In this document: positions 53,644-62,700 of the stretch, in pieces
Position numbering within the stretch: position 1 is the stretch's first letter
How the letters are laid out: each line of letters opens with the position of its first letter
Assembly: GCF_011752935.1 (NCBI RefSeq)
Contig: NZ_VWWO01000001.1
Location: forward strand, 2,542,001 to 2,606,000
DNA from: Chitinophaga sp. Cy-1792
Lineage (GTDB): Bacteria > Bacteroidota > Bacteroidia > Chitinophagales > Chitinophagaceae
Reading direction: 5' to 3'
DNA: 64,000 nt
The notes under the pieces: generated by a model
What the model saw: the letters and a program-made list of their open reading frames with translations, nothing else
What the model was told of the DNA's origin: nothing
Database searches by the model: none
Made by a program: the position numbers and the translations under genes

Positions 53644-56028
53644 TCACAGTTTCATTTCTATAATAGCTTTGTCAACATCCTTAAATTTTACAGCAATATC
53701 CTGCGTTTCTAACACTTTGATCTTTATAAATCCAACTAATCCGTGAAGGATGGAATCATTTTTTTTATAAATCTCTTGACTTTCAAGCAAGGTAATACAG
53801 TCTTTTATCACATCTTCAGGTAGCCGAAGTTTTTTAATGCAGATGGCATAGAAAAATTCTGTGACTGCCTCGGCGTGGGCATCTCCGAGATGCAAGATCA
53901 TATCGCCTAAAATAGCCTGTATTTGCGCTGACATTTCATCTGAAAGATGATATTTTAGTTCTTCTCGAGTCGCCGCACGCAATATACAAGCTTGTATGAT
54001 CCCGTCATTGTACCGGACAAAGTTTCCAGGTTCAATAAGGTTTCGCACATATTCCGTTTGCGATAAAGTCTTTTTTGATCTCATTTCATTAAGAATAGAA
54101 TCAATTATGAAGTATACTTCCGATTGTGTTGCATAATCAAAATTTCTCTTTGGGGGGGCAAATGCAAAGCCATTATTAAGCTTTAGTGAATTGCCGGTGA
54201 ATGATGGAAAAAACAGCGTAGCGTCTAGTCCGAACTTCGTTCCGCACTCATTTAGTTCCTTCTCACGGATTTCGAAGTGTTTTCTTGCTGTGTCAAAGCC
54301 ATCTTTTCCTTCGGCGAATTCCTGAAACTCCTTTGCAAAGTCTAGTTCAAGATGCCAAGGCGTTTTGATCGCCTCTTGCGTACAATATATGGTTTCGACA
54401 TTTACAATTTTATGTGTTCCGCGTCCAAACTCCCCTTGGCCAAGATTTAGTTCTAGAAACTCAAGGTGTTCCTTCCCTTCAGTACGCATTAAGAATGTAA
54501 AAAACATCCTGCGATATGTCTTTTCGTATTCTCGTAGTGCTCGGCTCAGATAAAGTAAGTTCCCTCCAGTGACGATTGACGAACTCACTACTGCAATTGC
54601 TCCCTGATCATCTTTGTTAATTTTACCCAACTCATTTATTGGGAGAATCTTTTCGTCTTCGAACTTGACCCCATTCTCTCTAATTATATCTGCAATTATC
54701 TTCGCAAGCATATATGAAGCATTGTCCGGAAGAACTACCATATATTTTAGAGCAGCAGGGATGTTTTGTAGGACAAGCTTCTCCAGCTTTTCAAATATGC
54801 CTTTAAACAAGAAAGGATCACTTTTTCTAGCGGGCCATTTCTCAAAGAGCGCATCCAGGTTAATGTAAACCTCATACCTTTTATCATTCGGACTGCTTTC
54901 CTTATGAAATGCCCGAATTATACTCTGGTCCCCATTCGAACTGCGATAAAAATCGCCAAAGGACTTCAAAAATGCAGGCTGATCATTAATTGTAATCCTA
55001 TGCCCCTTGACGTTTGGCTTTTCAAGAAGGAATACGTCCCCCTCTACTTTTATTGGTGTTGAACCATCATGACAAAGTTTGCATTGATCTCCTTTCTTTA
55101 CATTGTAGCTCACAAATTTGTCTAAGCCTTCCGGATTAGTATTCTTGTCAACTGACAAATCACAAAGAACCTGATCTGCATATTGCTGTTCGACAGAAAG
55201 ACCGTAGATGACAACAATGTTTTCAAGCGCTATATTTTGCGCTTTATTACTTGTCATCCGTGTTAAGATACTTCCTGAAGTAGACGAGGAGATTAAAAAC
55301 AAGCTGTTTCTGCTCGCCTTGAACGTGGATTTTTCAAACAGTTCATAGGATCCGAAACTCTCGACATGCACAATGTCCATTGTGACGCCAAGTTCTTTGA
55401 GAATTGATATAAATGCGAACGCCAAGGAGTTTATGGAACTGGTGTCGCAATAAATGTTTTTAAAGGTCGTACATTTAAAATGGAGGACAATATTAGCTGC
55501 AATAAAAAGTACTTCAGCTCCATTTATGAGGACATTTCCAGTTCTTAAGAATCGGTCACAATGCTTTCCCGACGGGAATACAAAGTGATGAGCACCATTT
55601 TGGGAAACTATAAGTCCGCCTCGCTCATTAAATATTTTTACTAATCCACGATTCAACATTTCTCTCAACAATGGACTGTCAGGAACTGTTCCTAAAACGG
55701 ATTCTATCTTGCCGTTCTTCGTAATACAGCCTACAATAAGGTTGTTGTTTGTATGATCAATGTCGAACTTAGGAATGAAGCCGTGGAGGCTAGAGCCTGC
55801 TTCGAACAGTTTTAGAACGTCGTCTCTGTTATAATCAAAACATATAACAAATACCTTGTCTGGCAGAGTATTGTTGAAAAAATATTCTCTTAGTTGAACC
55901 TGGATATCTGAAATATCGGACATTAGGCTTTTATAAGGAAAAAAAATAACTAGTACCTTTTGGAGTTTTTTCCCTTGCCCTGGTTCTGCTATTTCTGTTG
56001 TGAAACTATAGATAAAACACTTCCTCAT
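53644..56028 (-). CDS. Large protein with two degenerate phosphoribosyltransferase-like loops
   Basis: The 794-residue protein has SLFLISSSTSGSILTRM at about 241 and AIAVVSSSIVTGGNLLYLSRAL at about 476, both in the place of the PRPP loop of type I phosphoribosyltransferases but with Ser instead of the acidic pair. Between them is a Cys pair (DQCKLCHDGSTPIKVEGDVFLLEKP, residues about 316-340). The N-terminal part (KVLVIFFPYKSLM) and helical C-terminus are unrecognised. It overlaps the GHKL gene by four bases (ATGA type), so the two are translated together. The pair may sense or bind a nucleotide. No name is assigned. Confidence 0.6.
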   Translation of the reverse strand: MRKCFIYSFTTEIAEPGQGKKLQKVLVIFFPYKSLMSDISDIQVQLREYFFNNTLPDKVFVICFDYNRDDVLKLFEAGSSLHGFIPKFDIDHTNNNLIVGCITKNGKIESVLGTVPDSPLLREMLNRGLVKIFNERGGLIVSQNGAHHFVFPSGKHCDRFLRTGNVLINGAEVLFIAANIVLHFKCTTFKNIYCDTSSINSLAFAFISILKELGVTMDIVHVESFGSYELFEKSTFKASRNSLFLISSSTSGSILTRMTSNKAQNIALENIVVIYGLSVEQQYADQVLCDLSVDKNTNPEGLDKFVSYNVKKGDQCKLCHDGSTPIKVEGDVFLLEKPNVKGHRITINDQPAFLKSFGDFYRSSNGDQSIIRAFHKESSPNDKRYEVYINLDALFEKWPARKSDPFLFKGIFEKLEKLVLQNIPAALKYMVVLPDNASYMLAKIIADIIRENGVKFEDEKILPINELGKINKDDQGAIAVVSSSIVTGGNLLYLSRALREYEKTYRRMFFTFLMRTEGKEHLEFLELNLGQGEFGRGTHKIVNVETIYCTQEAIKTPWHLELDFAKEFQEFAEGKDGFDTARKHFEIREKELNECGTKFGLDATLFFPSFTGNSLKLNNGFAFAPPKRNFDYATQSEVYFIIDSILNEMRSKKTLSQTEYVRNLIEPGNFVRYNDGIIQACILRAATREELKYHLSDEMSAQIQAILGDMILHLGDAHAEAVTEFFYAICIKKLRLPEDVIKDCITLLESQEIYKKNDSILHGLVGFIKIKVLETQDIAVKFKDVDKAIIEMKL

Positions 56029-57227
56029 TCATGGTTATTTTGGGGTAAGGGGAACGCCATTGTTAAAACAGCTCCTTCGACATTATTCATTGATGTAAAT
56101 TCAGTCTCGGAATTCGTGCTCCAATCAAATAGTACAATGTCAGAAGCGTTTTCAACTTCAGCATGTGGGTACCTAATCAAATCTCGATATAGTGAACATC
56201 GATTAGTCCGGATTTTCAGAAATCCATTTAGCTTAGTAAGGAGTTCAAGAACCGCATTTAGACCAAAGCCTTTATTTTTTCCTTTCCATGTGTCTACGGA
56301 TGTTGCTCCCTTTTTTAGACATTGCTTTACTACATTGACTTCCTCGTTTATATCAATATCGTTGGCCCAATGTTTTCCTAAAAATCTTTTCACTAACCCC
56401 GGACCACTATCATATACTGAAATCTCAAGAAAGAAGCTGTCTTGCTTGTCTGCAGCATTTTCATAATAGTGCTTTAAGCCTTCATGATTGGCATATTCAG
56501 TAAATTTTTTTCGATTACTTCTTATAATCTCCATGGACATACCACGGCTATTGGGGGAAAGGGTTACCTGGTTCAAGTAATCATGTCGCGCATGCTCATC
56601 AGTATTCTTCAATAACTCCCAAAGAATTTTTTCAATGTCGTCCTCAACTGGAGATATCGCTGAATTGAGCCTTCCTTTATAGATTTTTCCTAAACGCTGG
56701 AAGGCACGATAAATGGTATTATCCAATACTGATGGAGCGTCGGCAAATTTCTCGTAGTCAGGATAGAGCCAATGGGAGAGCCCTTTTGACTTTGAGTAAT
56801 GATCAAAACATGGGATGAAAATCTCGTTGTTAGGTAATTCTTCATCGAAAAACTCAATTTTCCTGTTCATTTCAGAGGTATATGGTCGGAAATTTAGTTT
56901 AATCGATTCCCCAGATTCGTTTATGATGTCAACATTTTTCCAAACCGTTAATAGAATGATATATCCGAGAAAAGACTCGGCGAATTCTTTAAGACCTTTT
57001 GGGTCATTCTGATCTATTGGAACAACTAATGCTCCTGAACTTCCAGTTCTCATCCATTTAAAAACAATTTGAATGAGTGAAATTTGAATTCCAAAACCTC
57101 TATATTCAAACCTTCTTGGTAGCACGAGATTACAACCTTCGGTAAGTCTATCTAGTTCAGTTATCACCTGTTCAATCTCCGCAAATCCTATTCTGCGAGG
57201 TATTGCTATAGTATTCATAAATTCCAT
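56025..57227 (-). CDS. GHKL (HATPase) family ATPase without kinase domain
   Basis: The 400-residue protein has a GHKL ATP-binding fold: N-box LWELLKNTDEHA near 205, G1-box VYDSGPGLVKRF near 270 and G2-box KGKNKGFGLNAVLELL near 312. There is no DHp/H-box, so it is not an ordinary sensor kinase; the N-terminal 190 residues (LPRRFEYRGFGIQISLIQIVF, YTSEMNRKIEFFDEELP) match nothing I know. Such ATPases drive shape changes in MutL, Hsp90 and MORC types. It is the first gene of the cassette, overlapping the next by four bases. ATG at 57227 or 57218 may be used. Confidence 0.7.
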   Translation of the reverse strand: MEFMNTIAIPRRIGFAEIEQVITELDRLTEGCNLVLPRRFEYRGFGIQISLIQIVFKWMRTGSSGALVVPIDQNDPKGLKEFAESFLGYIILLTVWKNVDIINESGESIKLNFRPYTSEMNRKIEFFDEELPNNEIFIPCFDHYSKSKGLSHWLYPDYEKFADAPSVLDNTIYRAFQRLGKIYKGRLNSAISPVEDDIEKILWELLKNTDEHARHDYLNQVTLSPNSRGMSMEIIRSNRKKFTEYANHEGLKHYYENAADKQDSFFLEISVYDSGPGLVKRFLGKHWANDIDINEEVNVVKQCLKKGATSVDTWKGKNKGFGLNAVLELLTKLNGFLKIRTNRCSLYRDLIRYPHAEVENASDIVLFDWSTNSETEFTSMNNVEGAVLTMAFPLPQNNHE

Positions 57228-57660
57228 TTTCCGTATTATGTTCTCCTTGTCCTAATTACTAATTGTTACCTGTTAATCTTGTTACTAATTAGAGTTGTTT
57301 CATATTCTCATTCTAAAAACTTATACCATTCAATATTGATTACCAATATGGCAATATTTGATGAATTTACGATTGATTTTAATAAATAGAAAAAAAGACT
57401 ATCCATTGTCGAAGGTATGAGGTTAAATTAGAGGTAGTTTAATTAAAATTTAATATAAAATATTGAAAATCAACATAGTTTAAAAGAATCAATGCACGGT
57501 GAGTGGAATTCTTTTATCTCTATTAATCTCTCGTGTTTACTCATTATTTTAGGGAGTGTTAAGATAACTGTGTAAAGTATATGGTGTAATCGTAGTTGTA
57601 ACTTACATCGCTCCTAACCAAAGAGATTTATAAATTGTATTAGTATAATGGGCCAGTCTC
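57228..57660. other. AT-rich gap upstream of the cassette
   Basis: About 430 bases holding only short repeats of TTACTAATT and no credible gene. The cassette promoter must be here but no -7 box was found. The composition differs from the neighbouring chromosome. Confidence 0.55.
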
Positions 57661-57788
57661 TTTATGGTTCTTCTGTGTCTGATTTTTCGGCTTCGTATAT
57701 ACGAAGATGCCAGTGGCCGGACGCGGCCAAAGTCGTAATAGTATTACGTTTTATCGCCGGTTGTGTTCTTACGTTTCAGGAAATTCAT
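57661..57788 (-). pseudogene. Decayed 5' end of an integrase gene
   Basis: The minus strand matches the first 43 codons of the integrase at 586-1 (MNFLKRKNTTGDKT), but the TAC at codon 15 is TAA and 13 bases are deleted from the GRGKG region, and homology ends at about 57661. The match continues upstream (57789-58020) through leader, direct repeat and tRNA-Leu. This marks an old integration junction or partial duplication. Confidence 0.75.
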
Positions 57789-57984
57789 GCGCCAATGATT
57801 TTGAAAGTACAACCATTGGCACTAATAACATGCCGTGTCAGTAAGGATTTGAGCCAATTTTCAAGATCGGGAGAACGCGGAAAAAAGTGAAGGAAAGAAT
57901 TTTTTAGCAACACAGATGCCGTGTTGACATACTGTCAAAATGCCGGCAGACAGTAGCTTTGGAGAGAAAGGGCGTGTGTCATGT

Positions 57985-58020
57985 CGTGTGTCAAATTTGT
58001 GTCGTGATTGGTGAATAAAA
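57985..58020. repeat. Direct repeat beside tRNA-Leu, copy 3
   Basis: Third copy of the sequence at 772-806 and 34243-34278, with a short tandem duplication (GTGTGTCATGTCGTGTGTCA) at 57974-57993. Confidence 0.5.
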
Positions 58021-58057
58021 GCGGAAAAAACCGGACAAAAACGACATTGACACAAAC

Positions 58058-58092
58058 AAAAAAGGTTGTAAGTCAAATACTTACAACCTTTT
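58058..58092 (-). terminator. Terminator of tRNA-Leu copy 3
   Basis: Stem AAAAGGTTGTAAGT/ACTTACAACCTTTT with a 5-base loop, T-run on the minus strand. Similar to that of copy 1. Confidence 0.8.
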
Positions 58093-58096
58093 CTAG

Positions 58097-58181
58097 TGCC
58101 CAGAACTGGATTCGAACCAGCACACCCTTGCAGGCGCTGCGACCTGAACACAGTGCGTCTACCAATTTCGCCATCTGGGCA
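58097..58181 (-). tRNA. tRNA-Leu(CAG), copy 3
   Basis: Same 85 nt as copies 1 and 2. Confidence 0.95.
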
Positions 58182-58204
58182 ACTGATTTTGTGTTTCAGG
58201 GCTG

Positions 58205-58212
58205 CAAAGATA
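58205..58212 (-). promoter_or_regulatory. -7 promoter box of tRNA-Leu copy 3
   Basis: TATCTTTG lies 23 bases before the tRNA 5' end. Confidence 0.65.
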
Positions 58213-58289
58213 AGGATTGATTTCATTCTGCCAAATATATTTTTAAAAAATGCTTGAAGACTAACGACATAGACTATACGAATAATATA

Positions 58290-58321
58290 TTTGCTTACTT
58301 ACTGGTAAGTAAGTATTTTTG
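58290..58321 (+). promoter_or_regulatory. TetR promoter with overlapping palindromic operator
   Basis: TTTG at 58290-58293 and TATTTTTG at 58314-58321 fit the -33 and -7 elements of Bacteroidota. Between them lies a 20-bp palindrome CTTACTTAC-TG-GTAAGTAAG (58294-58313), typical of TetR binding sites. Binding would block polymerase, so autorepression is likely. Confidence 0.75.
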
Positions 58322-58342
58322 CAGCGGATAACTGAGAATACC

Positions 58343-58897
58343 ATGTCGGAAACAAAAGATAAAATAGTAGCGCTGGCAGACAAGCTCGTTCGTACTAAAG
58401 GTTTTAATGACTTTAGCTACAAGGATATTGCCGTGCCACTGGATATTAAAAACGCTGCCGTTCACTACCATTTTCCCTCCAAAACAGACCTCGGCGTTAC
58501 CGTAGTAGATGCAGAAACAAACAGCTTCCACCATAACGCGGAAAAATGGGCAAAGCTCCCCGAAGACCAGCAACTCAAAAATCTTTGTGAGGTCTTTAAC
58601 AAACATTGTCGCGCCGGCAATGTTTGCCTAATGGGTTCTCTCGCACCAGACTTCTTCACCTTCGAAGAACCCCTGCAGCGAAAAGTGGAACAAATGGCAA
58701 AGGATATTCTCGAATGGCTCACGAATTGCCTCGAAAACGGCAGAAAGAAAAAATACTTCAGCTTCAACGGCAGTGCCGAAAACCGCGCCCTGCTGATTAT
58801 CACTAATCTTCAGTCTGGCCTCCTGCTCTCCAGAGTACTGGGCCCCGATAAATTTACCAGGATCACCCGCCAGCTATTGGACGACATCCTGCCTTAA
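58343..58897 (+). CDS. TetR-family regulator
   Basis: The 184-residue protein has an N-terminal HTH (residues about 5-50: DKIVALADKLVRTKGFNDFSYKDIAVPL, IKNAAVHYHFPSKTDLGV) and a helical ligand domain (CRAGNVCLMGSLAPDFFTFEEPLQRKV). Ten bases separate it from the ketosynthase gene, so they form an operon. The operator overlaps the promoter, so it likely represses itself and the ketosynthase. ATG at 58343 gives the usual length. Confidence 0.9.
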   Translation: MSETKDKIVALADKLVRTKGFNDFSYKDIAVPLDIKNAAVHYHFPSKTDLGVTVVDAETNSFHHNAEKWAKLPEDQQLKNLCEVFNKHCRAGNVCLMGSLAPDFFTFEEPLQRKVEQMAKDILEWLTNCLENGRKKKYFSFNGSAENRALLIITNLQSGLLLSRVLGPDKFTRITRQLLDDILP

Positions 58898-58907
58898 ATC
58901 TAATCAT

Positions 58908-60149
58908 ATGAAAAGAGTTGTAGTTACCGGTATTGGTGCTATCACACCGCTGGGTAATGAGGTTAAATCCTTTTGGGACAACCTCATCGCCGGAACCAGC
59001 AGCGCCGCTACCATTACCCATTTCGACGCCTCCCGATTCAGAACAAAAATCGCCTGCGAATTAAAAAACTATGATTCTACCCAGGCACTGGATAAAGCAG
59101 AAATCCGTAAAACCGATCCCTTTACGCAATATGCCCTCTCCGCTGCCGCCGAAGCTGTGACGGATGCCGGCATCGACTTCTCCGCCATGGATCCCTTCGA
59201 TACTGGTGTTATCTGGGGAAGCGGACAAGGTGGTATGCAAACCTTCGAGGAACAAGTGACGGAATACGTGGAGGGCGACTTCAATCCCCGCTTTTCTCCT
59301 TACTTCGTACCGCGACTCATCGCCAATATGGCCTCCGGCATGATCTCCATGCGCTACAAGGTCATGGGTATCAATTATACAACGGTATCTGCCTGCGCTA
59401 CTTCCAACACGGCCATCATGGATGCGCTGAACTATATCCGCCTGGGCAAAGCCAAAGTGATGATCACCGGCGGCTCTGAAGCACCCATCACGCCAGCCTC
59501 CGTAGGCGGATTCTCCGCCATGAAGGCCATGTCCACCCGTAACGATGATCCAAAGGCGGCTTCACGCCCGTTTGATGTCGACCGCGACGGCTTCGTGATG
59601 GGAGAGGGCGCTGCTGCCCTCATCCTGGAAGAATATGAACATGCCAAAGCCAGAGGCGCCAAAATATACGCAGAAGTAGCCGGCGCCGCCATGACAGCGG
59701 ATGCCTACCATATGACTGCTACCCACCCGGAAGGTCTCGGTGCTTTCAAAGCCATGCAGTTCGCGCTCGAGGATGCTAACCTGAACGCGCATCAGGTCGA
59801 TTACCTCAATGCGCACGCCACTTCCACACCGGTAGGTGACCTTAGTGAAATAAAGGCCATTTCCCGCCTTTTTGGAGAGGATCCCGAGCATTTGCATATA
59901 AGTGCTACAAAATCGATGACAGGCCACCTCCTGGGTGCCGCAGGTGCCATAGAGGCCATCGCTTCTATTCTCAGTATAAACAACAATATCATTCCGCCTA
60001 CCATCAATACCACACACCTCGATCCCGCCATCCCGAATGGTATTCAGATCGTTACAGGAAATGCCCTGGAAAAAACCGTCAACGTAGCTATGAGCAATAC
60101 TTTCGGTTTTGGTGGACATAACGGAATCGTTATCTTCAGACAGATATAA
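58908..60149 (+). CDS. fabF: Beta-ketoacyl-ACP synthase II (FabF family)
   Basis: The 413-residue protein has the FabF catalytic triad: Cys in VSACATSNTAI near residue 164, His in YLNAHATSTPVGD near 304 and His in KSMTGHLLGAAGAIEA near 340, with NTFGFGGHNG at the C-terminus. It elongates acyl-ACP with malonyl-ACP. Because it is cotranscribed with a TetR regulator and not with acpP, it may be a second, inducible FabF. Confidence 0.92.
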   Translation: MKRVVVTGIGAITPLGNEVKSFWDNLIAGTSSAATITHFDASRFRTKIACELKNYDSTQALDKAEIRKTDPFTQYALSAAAEAVTDAGIDFSAMDPFDTGVIWGSGQGGMQTFEEQVTEYVEGDFNPRFSPYFVPRLIANMASGMISMRYKVMGINYTTVSACATSNTAIMDALNYIRLGKAKVMITGGSEAPITPASVGGFSAMKAMSTRNDDPKAASRPFDVDRDGFVMGEGAAALILEEYEHAKARGAKIYAEVAGAAMTADAYHMTATHPEGLGAFKAMQFALEDANLNAHQVDYLNAHATSTPVGDLSEIKAISRLFGEDPEHLHISATKSMTGHLLGAAGAIEAIASILSINNNIIPPTINTTHLDPAIPNGIQIVTGNALEKTVNVAMSNTFGFGGHNGIVIFRQI

Positions 60150-60170
60150 TACCTGTCCATTTCTGAACAG

Positions 60171-60207
60171 CTGTTGTATTGATAGCGGACAACTATCAAT
60201 ACAACAG
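60171..60207. terminator. Hairpin after fabF
   Basis: A perfect 15-bp stem CTGTTGTATTGATAG/CTATCAATACAACAG with 7-base loop lies just after the stop, with a weak T-run. Confidence 0.7.
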
Positions 60208-60303
60208 ATTGTTGTAATTTATTGATATTCAATATTTTAGCTTTCTGGTATTCTTGTTGAATCCCACAGGGTATATCATAATTACCCTAAACAATTCTTT
60301 CTT

Positions 60304-62673
60304 ATGCTTACCAACTACCTGAAAGTAGCATGGCGTCATATCCGGCAGAATAAAATGCTGTCGTTCATAAATATTTTCGGATTGGCAACGGGCATGGCAT
60401 TCGCCCTGCTCATCTACATGTGGGTACTTCACGAAAAAAGCTTTGATAACTTTCACGTTAATAAAGATAAAATCGGCCTGGTAATGCAGCATACGGAGTT
60501 CAACCACGAACGCAACTCCCAGCCGGTTACGCAACTGGCACTCTACTATGAACTGAAATCCAACTACCCCGAAGTCGCCTATAACTCCCGCGTATCCTGG
60601 TCTTATCCGGAAAGCATCATGGCCGGCGATAAGAAAATTATCAAAAACGGTATGTATGCTGATCCGGATTTTCTGAAGATGTTTTCCTTCCCCCTGGAAA
60701 AAGGAGATACCCGGACCGCCCTCCAGGACCCCAACAGCATCCTGGTAACAGCATCCATGGCTAAAGCGCTCTTCGGCAACGAAGATCCCATCGGTAAAAC
60801 AGTGAAGCTGAACGGTAAATACGATATGCTGATTGCTGGCATCCTGAAAGATATTCCTGAAAATTCTACCTATAACTTTGACTTCCTGGGCGCATACGAA
60901 TTCCAGATACAGATAGATCCGTTCAAAGCAAGAAACAGAAGTAACTGGGGTAACAACTTTCTTATGAATGTTGTCCAGGTAAAAGATAATTCTTCCCTGG
61001 ATGCGCTCGCAAAAAAGATCGCCTACCTGCCTTCTCAGCGAGATGCTACTATTAAAAACCGCCTCCTGACCATACAATCACTGCCAACACTACACCTATA
61101 CGATAATTACAAAAACTGGCAGCTGGAAGGCGGAAGAATCTCCTACGTAAGATTATTTACCATCATAGGACTGTTCGTTCTGCTGGTGGCTTGCATGAAT
61201 TTCATGAACCTCACCACTGCCAGGTCGGCGAAAAGAGCCAGGGAAGTAGGGGTGCGTAAAGCCGCCGGCTCCTCCCGCCGCCAGCTGATGGTGCAATTCC
61301 TGTCTGAATCAATGCTGACGGCAGTGATCGCATTTTTCTTCGCGCTGATACTCATGGTATTACTCTTCCCGCTACTCTCCAATGTTGGCTTTGACCACAT
61401 TCATATGAACAGTGTCAATATCAAACTGATACTGATCATGCTGGGAGTTTGTCTGGGCACAGGTTTTATCGCAGGCATCTATCCTGCGGTCTACCTGTCT
61501 TCCTTCAAACCACTGGATGTACTCAAAGGCACCATGAAGCTGACGGCGGCCTCCGGCTGGTTCCGCCGCACGCTGGTAATTTCACAGTTCGCCATCTCTG
61601 CTGCACTGATCATCTGCACGGTAATTGTTTATCAGCAAATAAAACACGGGCAGACCAGAGAAGTAGGCTATGACCCCAATAACCTGATCAATGTAACGGC
61701 CACCGAAGAGCTGAATAAGAACTATACGGCCCTGCGCCAGGATTTAATGAATACTGGCAAATTTGAAGCGGTGGCGCATGCCTCACAGCCCATGACGGCC
61801 ATTTACAATATCTGGAGCGACTTTGACTGGGCTGGCAAAGACCCGAATGTGGATATCGCCATCGGTGCTATTATGTCCGACTTCGACTTTGATAAAACCG
61901 TAGGACTGAAGTTCAGACAGGGACGCGGGTTCTCTGCTCAGTTTGCGACCGACTCCAACAGTATTATTATCAACGAGGCCGCCAGGAAAGTAATGGGTTT
62001 TAAAGATCCCCTGGACAAAATTGTAAGATGGAATGGTAAAGAATTACATGTGATAGGGGTGGTGGATAATGTGCTGCTGACAGATCCGTTCAGCCAGGTG
62101 GAACCGCTGATAGTCCTGTATACAAAGGATGCCTATAACTCCGTATTCCTGCGCCCCAAAGCTAATGCGGACATGAAAGCTGTGCTGGCAGCAGCTACAC
62201 CGATTTTTGAAAAATATAATCCTACCGTACCTTTTTCCTATTCCTTTACCAGCACTGAATTTGCAAAGAAATTTGAAATGGAACAACAGGTTGCGAAAAT
62301 TGCGTCCCTGTTTGCTGCGCTGGCTATCCTGATCTCCTGCCTTGGCTTATTTGGCCTGGCTATGTTTATGGCAGAAAGAAGAACCAGGGAGATCGGCATA
62401 CGGAAAGTATTGGGCGCCACCACCACGCAGCTCTGGATACTTATGTCGAAAGAGTTTATCTGGCTGGTACTCCTGGCTTGCATCATCGCCAGTCCGTTTG
62501 CCTGGTACCTGATGAAAAACTGGCTGCAACATTACGACTACCGTATCACCATCAATGCCTGGGTATTCCTGGCAACCGCGCTGGTAGCCATGTTCATTGC
62601 GCTGGCAACAGTAAGTACACAATCGGTACGCGCTGCTTTAATTAATCCTGCAAAAAGCTTAAAAGCAGAGTAA
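60304..62673 (+). CDS. MacB/FtsX-like ABC transporter permease
   Basis: The 789-residue protein has the MacB_PCD/FtsX layout twice: N-terminal helix (INIFGLATGMAFALLIYMWVL), periplasmic domain, three helices near 285-400 (LFTIIGLFVLLVACMNFMNL, VIAFFFALILMVLLFPLL), a central helix (LVISQFAISAALIICTVIVYQQI), second periplasmic domain and the last helices (IASLFAALAILISCLGLFGLAMFM). The motif RREIGIRKVLGA is the coupling helix. An ATPase partner is not in the window. Likely exports or extracts a ligand at the envelope. Confidence 0.9.
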   Translation: MLTNYLKVAWRHIRQNKMLSFINIFGLATGMAFALLIYMWVLHEKSFDNFHVNKDKIGLVMQHTEFNHERNSQPVTQLALYYELKSNYPEVAYNSRVSWSYPESIMAGDKKIIKNGMYADPDFLKMFSFPLEKGDTRTALQDPNSILVTASMAKALFGNEDPIGKTVKLNGKYDMLIAGILKDIPENSTYNFDFLGAYEFQIQIDPFKARNRSNWGNNFLMNVVQVKDNSSLDALAKKIAYLPSQRDATIKNRLLTIQSLPTLHLYDNYKNWQLEGGRISYVRLFTIIGLFVLLVACMNFMNLTTARSAKRAREVGVRKAAGSSRRQLMVQFLSESMLTAVIAFFFALILMVLLFPLLSNVGFDHIHMNSVNIKLILIMLGVCLGTGFIAGIYPAVYLSSFKPLDVLKGTMKLTAASGWFRRTLVISQFAISAALIICTVIVYQQIKHGQTREVGYDPNNLINVTATEELNKNYTALRQDLMNTGKFEAVAHASQPMTAIYNIWSDFDWAGKDPNVDIAIGAIMSDFDFDKTVGLKFRQGRGFSAQFATDSNSIIINEAARKVMGFKDPLDKIVRWNGKELHVIGVVDNVLLTDPFSQVEPLIVLYTKDAYNSVFLRPKANADMKAVLAAATPIFEKYNPTVPFSYSFTSTEFAKKFEMEQQVAKIASLFAALAILISCLGLFGLAMFMAERRTREIGIRKVLGATTTQLWILMSKEFIWLVLLACIIASPFAWYLMKNWLQHYDYRITINAWVFLATALVAMFIALATVSTQSVRAALINPAKSLKAE

Positions 62674-62700
62674 TGAAATTTATGTTAAGCGAAGTGCCCC

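Noticed and set aside
58343..60149. A natural-product cluster around the ketosynthase
   Set aside because: FabF is a normal single ketosynthase with a TetR; no other polyketide or aryl-polyene genes are near.
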